This document shows positions 57,060-64,000 of a stretch of 64,000 nucleotides of DNA, piece after piece (position 1 is the stretch's first letter; every line of letters starts with the position of its first letter). The notes under the pieces are model-generated. The model saw nothing but the letters and a program-made list of their open reading frames with translations, did no database searches and was not told the origin of the DNA. A program made the translations under genes and the position numbers. This stretch comes from Streptomyces griseoaurantiacus (GTDB lineage Bacteria; Actinomycetota; Actinomycetes; Streptomycetales; Streptomycetaceae), in the NCBI GenBank assembly GCA_014656015.1, contig BNBP01000009.1:62001-126000 (forward strand). Direction: 5' to 3'.

Positions 57060-57722
57060 GTGCTCTTGCTCGCTCTGGATACCGCCACCCCCGCCGTGAC
57101 CGTCGCGCTGCACGACGGCACGTCCGTCCTCGCCTCCTCGAACCAGGTGGACGCCCGCCGGCACGGGGAGCTGCTGCTGCCCGCCGTCGACCGGGTCCTC
57201 GCCGAGGCGGGCACCCGGCTGGACGCCGTCACCGGCGTCGTCGTGGGCGTCGGCCCCGGCCCCTACACGGGGCTGCGCGTGGGCCTGATGACCGCCGACA
57301 CCTTCGGGCTCGCGCTCGGCGTCCCGGTGCACGGCCTGTGCACCCTCGACGCCCTCGCCTACGAGGCCGCCGGCACGGACCTCGGCGGCCCCTTCGTCGT
57401 GGCCACCGACGCCCGGCGCAAGGAGGTCTACTGGGCGCGGTACGAGGACCCGCGCACCCGGGTCACCGAGCCGGCCGTCGACCGTCCCGCCGACCTCGCG
57501 GAGGCGGTCGCCGGACTGCCCGCCGTCGGCGCGGGCGCCGCCCTCTACCCGGACGCCTTCCCGGACGTGCGGGGCCCCGAGCACGTGTCGGCCGCCGCGC
57601 TGGCCGCCCTCGCGGCGGAGCGGCTGGCCGCGGGCGCGGAACTGCTGCCGCCCCGCCCCCTCTACCTGCGCCGCCCCGACGCGCAGGTGCCCAAGAACTA
57701 CAAGGTGGTCACCCCCAAGTGA
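57060..57722 (+). CDS. tsaB: tRNA t6A biosynthesis protein TsaB
   Basis: 220-residue scaffold partner of TsaD. ASKHA-type start LLLALDTATPAVTVALHDG, then GVGPGPYTGLRVGLMTADTF. GTG 57060. TGA overlaps the rimI GTG (GTGA), so the two are coupled. Confidence 0.94.
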   Translation: MLLLALDTATPAVTVALHDGTSVLASSNQVDARRHGELLLPAVDRVLAEAGTRLDAVTGVVVGVGPGPYTGLRVGLMTADTFGLALGVPVHGLCTLDALAYEAAGTDLGGPFVVATDARRKEVYWARYEDPRTRVTEPAVDRPADLAEAVAGLPAVGAGAALYPDAFPDVRGPEHVSAAALAALAAERLAAGAELLPPRPLYLRRPDAQVPKNYKVVTPK

Positions 57723-58351
57723 CCCGGCCCGAGACACCCGGCACCCCCGAGGGCGCCGGCACCCCCGAGTCCCCCGCGCCCGTCCTGCGCGAGATGCGCT
57801 GGTGGGACATCGACCCCGTGCTGGACCTGGAACGCGACCTGTTCCCCGAGGACGCCTGGTCGCGCGGCATGTTCTGGTCCGAGCTCGCCCACTCGCGCGG
57901 CCCGGAGGCGACCCGCCGCTACTACGTCGCCCTCGCCGGGGACCGCATCGTCGGCTACGCGGGCCTCGCCGCCCAGGGCGACCAGGGCGACGTGCAGACC
58001 ATCGCCGTCGCCCGCGACCAGTGGGGCACCGGACTCGGCGGCCGGCTGCTGACCGGACTGCTGCGGGCCGCCACCGCCTTCGAGTGCGGCGAGGTCCTGC
58101 TCGAGTGCCGCGTCGACAACGTGCGCGCGCGGAAGCTGTACGAGCGCTTCGGCTTCGAGGCCATCGGCTTCCGGCGCGGCTACTACCAGCCGGGCAACGT
58201 GGACGCCGTCGTGATGCGCCTGACGGACCCGGCCACCGCGGTGGCCGACCCGGCGCCCCCGCCCGCACCGGAAGCGGAACCCCCCTCCGGCCTTCCCTCA
58301 GGACCAGGCCGTCCCTCAGGACCAGTACAAGGAACCGACCTCCATGGCTGA
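57719..58351 (+). CDS. rimI: Ribosomal-protein-alanine N-acetyltransferase (GNAT)
   Basis: 210-residue GNAT acetyltransferase placed between tsaB and tsaD, the usual rimI position; in E. coli RimI acetylates the N-terminus of S18. Acetyl-CoA motif [18 protein letters not shown], then [20 protein letters not shown]. The family core is about residues 20-170; a Pro-rich C-terminal tail of 40 residues is extra. GTG 57719. It overlaps tsaD by 8 bases. Confidence 0.9.
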   Translation: MTRPETPGTPEGAGTPESPAPVLREMRWWDIDPVLDLERDLFPEDAWSRGMFWSELAHSRGPEATRRYYVALAGDRIVGYAGLAAQGDQGDVQTIAVARDQWGTGLGGRLLTGLLRAATAFECGEVLLECRVDNVRARKLYERFGFEAIGFRRGYYQPGNVDAVVMRLTDPATAVADPAPPPAPEAEPPSGLPSGPGRPSGPVQGTDLHG

Positions 58352-59468
58352 CTCAGCTGCCGCCCGACGCGAGGAGCCCCTCGTCCTCGGCATCGAGACC
58401 TCCTGCGACGAGACCGGCGTCGGCATCGTGCGCGGCACCACCCTGCTCGCCGACGCCGTCGCCTCCAGCGTCGACGAGCACGCCCGCTTCGGCGGCGTGG
58501 TCCCCGAGGTCGCCTCCCGCGCCCATCTGGAGGCCATGGTCCCGACCATCGAACGGGCCCTGAAGGAGGCCGGGGTCACCGCCCGTGACCTCGACGGCGT
58601 CGCCGTCACCGCCGGCCCCGGGCTGGCCGGGGCGCTGCTGGTCGGCGTCTCGGCGGCGAAGGCCTACGCCTACGCGCTGGGCAAGCCGCTCTACGGCGTC
58701 AACCACCTCGCCTCGCACATCTGCGTGGACCAGCTCGAACACGGTCCGCTGCCCGAGCCGACGATGGCGCTGCTCGTGTCCGGCGGCCACTCCTCGCTGC
58801 TGCTCTCCTCGGACATCACCTCCGACGTGCGGCCGATGGGCGCCACCATCGACGACGCGGCGGGCGAGGCCTTCGACAAGGTCGCCCGGGTGCTCAACCT
58901 CGGCTTCCCCGGCGGCCCCGTCATCGACCGCTACGCCCGCGAGGGCGACCCGTCGGCCATCGCCTTCCCGCGCGGACTGACCGGCCCCCGCGACGCCCCC
59001 TACGACTTCTCCTTCTCCGGCCTCAAGACGGCCGTGGCCCGCTGGATCGAGGCGAAGCGCGCGGCGGGCGAGGAGGTGCCGGTGCGGGACGTGGCGGCCT
59101 CCTTCCAGGAAGCAGTGGTGGACGTGCTCACCCGCAAGGCCGTCCGGGTCTGCAAGGACGAGGGCGTCGACCATCTGATGATCGGTGGTGGCGTCGCCGC
59201 CAACTCCCGGCTGCGCGCGCTCGCCCAGGAGCGCTGCGAGGCGGCCGGCATCCGGCTGCGCGTGCCGCGCCCCAAGCTGTGCACGGACAACGGGGCGATG
59301 GTCGCCGCCCTGGGCGCCGAGATGGTGGCCCGCAACCGTGCCGCCTCGGCGTGGGACCTCTCGGCGGACTCCTCCCTGCCGGTCACCGAGTCCCACGTGC
59401 CCGGCCACGGACACCACGAGGGGCACGACCACGTGCACGAGGTCAGCAAGGAGAACCTGTACTCGTGA
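58344..59468 (+). CDS. tsaD: tRNA N6-adenosine threonylcarbamoyltransferase TsaD
   Basis: 374-residue catalytic subunit that transfers threonylcarbamoyl to A37 of ANN-decoding tRNAs. [14 protein letters not shown], metal ligands in [18 protein letters not shown] and [11 protein letters not shown] are visible. The final 25 residues are His/Glu-rich ([16 protein letters not shown]), which could bind metal. ATG 58344 lies inside rimI. Confidence 0.95.
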   Translation: MADSAAARREEPLVLGIETSCDETGVGIVRGTTLLADAVASSVDEHARFGGVVPEVASRAHLEAMVPTIERALKEAGVTARDLDGVAVTAGPGLAGALLVGVSAAKAYAYALGKPLYGVNHLASHICVDQLEHGPLPEPTMALLVSGGHSSLLLSSDITSDVRPMGATIDDAAGEAFDKVARVLNLGFPGGPVIDRYAREGDPSAIAFPRGLTGPRDAPYDFSFSGLKTAVARWIEAKRAAGEEVPVRDVAASFQEAVVDVLTRKAVRVCKDEGVDHLMIGGGVAANSRLRALAQERCEAAGIRLRVPRPKLCTDNGAMVAALGAEMVARNRAASAWDLSADSSLPVTESHVPGHGHHEGHDHVHEVSKENLYS

Positions 59469-59496
59469 AGGGAAACGTGGAGGGAGACCCGTACTC

Positions 59497-59748
59497 ATGA
59501 CCGTCGCGCTGATGTGGGAGGCCCGGGCGGTCGCCGGCCGCGGCGAGGAACTGCTGGCATGGGCGGGGGCGCATGAGCTGACCCCCGCGCCGCTGCGTCG
59601 CGAGACCTTCCGCGCCCCACAGGACAGGGTCCTCGTCATCACCTGGTGGGACGCCCCCTACGACGAGCCCGGCCTGCCCGAACTGCCGGAGCCGGGCGAG
59701 GGCCTGGTGACCCGCCCGGTGCACCGGTGGCGGTTCGAACAGGTGTAG
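59497..59748 (+). CDS. 83-aa protein of unknown function
   Basis: Small protein MTVALMWEARAVAGRGEELL, AHELTPAPLRRETFRAPQDR, VLVITWWDAP. The alternation of strands and helix suggests a ferredoxin-like (dimeric alpha-beta barrel) fold, but this is a guess. ATG 59497; GGAGGGA lies 12 bases upstream. It starts 28 bases after tsaD and is likely cotranscribed. Confidence 0.65.
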   Translation: MTVALMWEARAVAGRGEELLAWAGAHELTPAPLRRETFRAPQDRVLVITWWDAPYDEPGLPELPEPGEGLVTRPVHRWRFEQV

Positions 59749-59752
59749 TGCC

Positions 59753-59784
59753 GGGCGGTCCGGGGACGCGGCCCGGGCCCGCCC
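59753..59784. terminator. Possible terminator between convergent genes
   Basis: GGGCGG (59753-59758) with CCGCCC (59779-59784) and some inner pairing. Weak. Confidence 0.4.
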
Positions 59785-60972
59785 TCAGGGCGCGGGGTGC
59801 CCCAGCAGCATCACGGGCGTGTCCTCCCGCCGGGTCAGGAACACCGTCACCGCGGCGCGGCCGTACGGCTTCGGCAGCACCTTGCGCCGCAGTTCCTCCG
59901 GCTCCACCGCCGAGCCGCGCTTCTTGACGGTCAGGACGCCGACCTCCCGGTCGCGCAGCAGCGCCTTCAGCCGCTTGACGTTGAAGGGGAGTTCGTCGGT
60001 GATCTCGTAGCGGCTCGCGAACGGCGTGGGCAGGGGCGCGTCGGCGGTGACGTACGCGATCCTCGCGTCGAGGAGCCCGCCGCCGACCTCCTCGGCCACC
60101 TCGGCGACCAGATGGGCCCGGATGACGGCGCCGTCCGGCTCGTAGAGGTAGCGGCCCAGGGGACGGACCGGCGGGTCGGGGAGGCCGCGCCCGCGCAGGG
60201 TGTGCCCGGCGGGCAGCAGCGTGGAGCGGACGAGGCCGGGCTCGGTGCCGAACCACAGCACCGCCTCCTTCACGTCCCCGCCGTCGGAGATCCACTCCGC
60301 CTCGGCCTCCTGCGGCACCGCCTCGTGGGGGATGCCGGGCGCGACCTTCAGCGCGGCGAAGGGGGCGGCGCGGGCGGCGGTCACCGCCCAGGAGAGCGGC
60401 GGCGAGTACGCCTCCGGGTCGAAGACCCGCCCCCCGCCCGCCCGGCCGCCGGTGCGCCGCGCCGGGTCCACGAACACGGCCTCGTAGCCGGAGGTGTCGA
60501 CCTCGGTGACGTCCGCCTCGCGCACCTCGATCAGTCCCGCGAGCCCGAGCGCCTCGGCGTTGGCCCGCGCCACCGCCGCGGTGAGCGGGTCCCGGTCCAC
60601 CGCCAGGACCCGGATGCCCGCGCGGGCGAGCGCGAGGGCGTCGCCGCCGATGCCGCAGCACAGGTCGGCGACGGAGGTGACGCCCAGTGCGCGCAGCCGC
60701 CGGGCGCGGTGCTCGGCCACCGTGGCGCGGGTCGACTGCTCGACGCCGTTCGGGGTGAAGAACATCCGCTCGGCGTCGGCGGCCGGGAACTTCGCCGCCG
60801 CCCGCTGCCGCAGCCGGGCCTGGGCGAGGGCCGCGGACACCAGCTCGGCGGGGTGCGTGCGGCGCAGCCGGGTGGCGACGGCCAGCTCCCGCGCCGGGTC
60901 GGTGCCGCGCACCTCGTCGAGGAGGGCGCGGCCCTCCGTGGTGAGCAGGGCGGCGAAGGAGGCGTCGTTCAC
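59785..60972 (-). CDS. SAM-dependent methyltransferase with THUMP-like domain
   Basis: 395-residue class I methyltransferase. SAM motif VADLCCGIGGDALALARAG (about residues 94-112) and VLAVDRDPLTAAVARAN; motif IV-like AVFVDPARRTGGR. The C-terminal region (FNVKRLKALLRDREVGVLTV, VEPEELRRKVLP) fits the THUMP-like domain common in actinobacteria, which suggests an RNA substrate. GTG 60972 is chosen (VNDASFAALLTTEGRALLDE); the frame runs on upstream without support. The substrate is not known. Confidence 0.82.
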   Translation of the reverse strand: MNDASFAALLTTEGRALLDEVRGTDPARELAVATRLRRTHPAELVSAALAQARLRQRAAAKFPAADAERMFFTPNGVEQSTRATVAEHRARRLRALGVTSVADLCCGIGGDALALARAGIRVLAVDRDPLTAAVARANAEALGLAGLIEVREADVTEVDTSGYEAVFVDPARRTGGRAGGGRVFDPEAYSPPLSWAVTAARAAPFAALKVAPGIPHEAVPQEAEAEWISDGGDVKEAVLWFGTEPGLVRSTLLPAGHTLRGRGLPDPPVRPLGRYLYEPDGAVIRAHLVAEVAEEVGGGLLDARIAYVTADAPLPTPFASRYEITDELPFNVKRLKALLRDREVGVLTVKKRGSAVEPEELRRKVLPKPYGRAAVTVFLTRREDTPVMLLGHPAP

Positions 60973-61094
60973 CTGGCCATTGTGGTCCAGTGTCGGCCAG
61001 TCGGTGGACGATGACCGGCCGGTCGGTGGACGGTGACCGGCGGGTCGCGGTGTCGGGCGGGAGCGGGGGCGGGTGACTGCGAGGATCCGGCGCC

Positions 61095-62066
61095 ATGCGA
61101 CTCGTACGACAAAACGATGAATATCGCGCAAGGGGTGTGAAAGCCGCGCGAGGGGCGTGCGGGGCCGCGCCGGCGGCGGTGCGTGGAGCTCTCGCGCTGC
61201 TCGCGGCGGCCGCACTGGCCTCCGGATGCTCCGCCGCACCCCCGTCCTCCGGCACACCCGGCGCACAGGACGCACAGGGCGGCACCCGGGAACTCGAGGC
61301 GCCCCCGGCGCGCGCTCTGGACTCCTACGCCTCCAGGCTGCGCGCCGCGCACCACGCGCGAGTCGCCGCGGCGAAGCGCTGGGGCCTGAAGGGCGTACCC
61401 CTCACGGCCCCTCCGCCCCCGGCGAGGAAACCGGTCATCACCACCCGCGAGGGCTTCGAGGTCGAGGACGGCGAGGACCTGCCGCCGGTTTTCACCACCG
61501 TCCCCACCGAGGACCGGGTCGTCTTCCTCACCATCGACGACGGCGCCGAGAAGGACCCCGACTTCCTCAGGATGATGAGCGAACTGAAGGTCCCCTACAC
61601 GGCGTTCCTCAGCAACTACCTGGTCAAGGACGACTACGGCTACTTCCGCCGGATGCGGGACCTGGGCGCGGGCGTGGACAACCACACCCTCCACCACCCC
61701 TACCTGCCGGGGCTGTCGTACGAGGAGCAGCGGCACGAGATCTGCGCCATGCAGGACATCATGCGCGAGCAGTTCGGCAAGCGCCCCCGGATGCTGCGCC
61801 CGCCCTACGGCAACTACAACCGGGACACCCTGGTCGCGGCGAAGTCCTGCGGCGTCAAGTACGCGCCGATCTGGAACGAGGAGGTCTACGTCGACCACTG
61901 GGAGTACCGCGAGGACGACCGCAGCCTGCACCCCGGGGACATCGTCCTCACCCACTTCCGCGGCAAGGACGAGTGGGACGGCACGATGGTCGACGACATG
62001 CGCCGCTTCCTGAACAAGGTCACGGCCGAGGGCTACGCGGTGGCCCGCCTGGAGGACTACCTGTGA
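61095..62066 (+). CDS. Lipoprotein polysaccharide deacetylase (NodB domain)
   Basis: 323-residue extracytoplasmic CE4-type deacetylase. The N-terminal signal ends in the lipobox LASGC (about residues 41-45), so it is membrane-tethered. NodB motifs are TIDDG (motif 1), NHTLHHPY (motif 2), RPPYGNYN (motif 3), and a C-terminal IVLTHFR (motif 5). In place of the usual TFDDG it has TIDDG. Substrate is probably chitin-like or peptidoglycan GlcNAc. ATG 61095; GTG 61137 is an alternative giving a shorter signal. Confidence 0.88.
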   Translation: MRLVRQNDEYRARGVKAARGACGAAPAAVRGALALLAAAALASGCSAAPPSSGTPGAQDAQGGTRELEAPPARALDSYASRLRAAHHARVAAAKRWGLKGVPLTAPPPPARKPVITTREGFEVEDGEDLPPVFTTVPTEDRVVFLTIDDGAEKDPDFLRMMSELKVPYTAFLSNYLVKDDYGYFRRMRDLGAGVDNHTLHHPYLPGLSYEEQRHEICAMQDIMREQFGKRPRMLRPPYGNYNRDTLVAAKSCGVKYAPIWNEEVYVDHWEYREDDRSLHPGDIVLTHFRGKDEWDGTMVDDMRRFLNKVTAEGYAVARLEDYL

Positions 62067-62154
62067 GAGCGCCGGGCGCCCGGCCGAAGGGCCTCTCCGG
62101 GGCGCCGCGCGCCCGGCCGGCGGCGCCCGGATTCCGACACAGCGGCACAGCGAA

Positions 62155-62181
62155 CTGGCACTCCGCTTGACCGAGTGCTAA
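62155..62181 (+). promoter_or_regulatory. CIRCE element 1
   Basis: CTGGCACTC - 9 bases - GAGTGCTAA. Binding site of the heat-shock repressor HrcA. It contains the -35 box of the groES promoter. Confidence 0.9.
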
Positions 62182-62196
62182 TCGCAGTCATAGTCT
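62167..62196 (+). promoter_or_regulatory. groES-groEL promoter
   Basis: TTGACC (62167-62172), 18-bp spacer, TAGTCT (62191-62196). The start point would fall near 62203, at CIRCE element 2. Confidence 0.75.
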
Positions 62197-62201
62197 CGGC
62201 T

Positions 62202-62228
62202 CTGGCACTCCCCACAGGAGAGTGCCAA
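62202..62228 (+). promoter_or_regulatory. CIRCE element 2
   Basis: CTGGCACTC - 9 bases - GAGTGCCAA at the predicted transcription start, so present in the mRNA leader as well. Confidence 0.88.
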
Positions 62229-62327
62229 CAACGCGACGGGCAGGTCCGGCACCCGCGACGACGGATCGACCTGGTCGCCACCTCAGACAGTTAACCCCGT
62301 GAGATCTCCGAAGGGGGAGGTCGGATC

Positions 62328-62636
62328 GTGACGACCGCCAGCTCCAAGGTTGCCATCAAGCCGCTCGAGGACCGCATTGTGGTCCAGCCGCTGGACGCCG
62401 AGCAGACCACGGCCTCTGGCCTGGTCATCCCGGACACCGCCAAGGAGAAGCCCCAGGAGGGCGTCGTCCTGGCCGTGGGCCCGGGCCGCTTCGAGGACGG
62501 CAACCGCCTTCCGCTCGACGTCAAGGTCGGCGACGTCGTGCTCTACAGCAAGTACGGCGGCACCGAGGTGAAGTACAACAACGAGGAGTACCTCGTCCTC
62601 TCGGCCCGCGACGTGCTCGCGATCATCGAGAAGTAA
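62328..62636 (+). CDS. groES: 10 kDa co-chaperonin GroES
   Basis: 102-residue lid of the GroEL folding chamber. [19 protein letters not shown], mobile loop [17 protein letters not shown] and [19 protein letters not shown] are visible. GTG 62328 follows GAAGGGGGAGG. Heat-shock controlled by HrcA through two CIRCE elements. Confidence 0.97.
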   Translation: MTTASSKVAIKPLEDRIVVQPLDAEQTTASGLVIPDTAKEKPQEGVVLAVGPGRFEDGNRLPLDVKVGDVVLYSKYGGTEVKYNNEEYLVLSARDVLAIIEK

Positions 62637-62643
62637 TTCACCT

Positions 62644-64000
<1,357 letters not shown>

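Overview
The window is high-GC actinobacterial chromosome and is almost certainly from a Streptomyces. The evidence is strong G/C third-position bias, frequent GTG starts, UUCG-loop terminators, an XRE-DUF397 gene pair, a DUF6247 pair, and the gene order rpoC - rpsL-rpsG-fusA-tuf - (variable gap) - S10/spc/alpha ribosomal operons - truA - rplM-rpsI - glmM - coaA - glmS - acpS - alr - tsaE/tsaB/rimI/tsaD - groES-groEL. I found no CRISPR array, insertion sequence, prophage, tRNA or rRNA.

Layout. 1-1478 is the end of rpoC. 1671-2198 is a small membrane protein. 2369-7016 is the str operon with its promoter, a long leader and a terminator. 7063-22423 is the accessory gap between the str and S10 operons. 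It holds a xylan-degrading pair (GH115 alpha-glucuronidase and GH10 xylanase), an anchored protein of unknown function, a toxin-antitoxin-like DUF6247 pair, a winged-helix/zinc-ribbon protein, an XRE-DUF397 pair, gdhA, a secreted PIG-L deacetylase with a repeat domain, and a divergent MFS exporter/MarR pair. 22534-39598 is the S10-spc-alpha supercluster from rpsJ to rplQ, including secY, adk, map, infA and rpoA, followed by truA. 41759-43055 is rplM-rpsI. 43109-49436 covers amino-sugar and cofactor genes (glmM, coaA, glmS, acpS). 49454-56104 has a PP2C phosphatase, NAD(P)HX repair, alr, an alpha/beta hydrolase and tsaE. 57060-59468 completes the tRNA t6A genes. 59785-62066 holds a THUMP-like methyltransferase and a lipoprotein polysaccharide deacetylase. 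62155-64000 is the HrcA/CIRCE-controlled groES-groEL operon, with groEL cut by the window end.

Most genes are translation, transcription, protein export, cell-wall precursor (glmM, glmS, alr), cofactor and chaperone functions. The biology specific to this strain sits in the str-S10 gap and in non-coding structure around the housekeeping genes.

The most interesting observation is that the leaders of the str operon (rpsL) and the S10 operon (rpsJ) share a 25-base element with one mismatch. In both leaders it lies in an upstream reading frame that encodes DTPDRVGR, the mismatch is synonymous, and both frames end in TAG at or just before the ribosomal-protein start codon. The rpsL upstream frame begins with GTG exactly where the transcript should start. 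Other notable points are a 39-base duplicate of the rpsK 3' end downstream of rpsK, three 10-base-phased repeats before glmM, a GlnR-like box before gdhA, symmetric hairpins spanning both stop codons of convergent gene pairs, and a double CIRCE.
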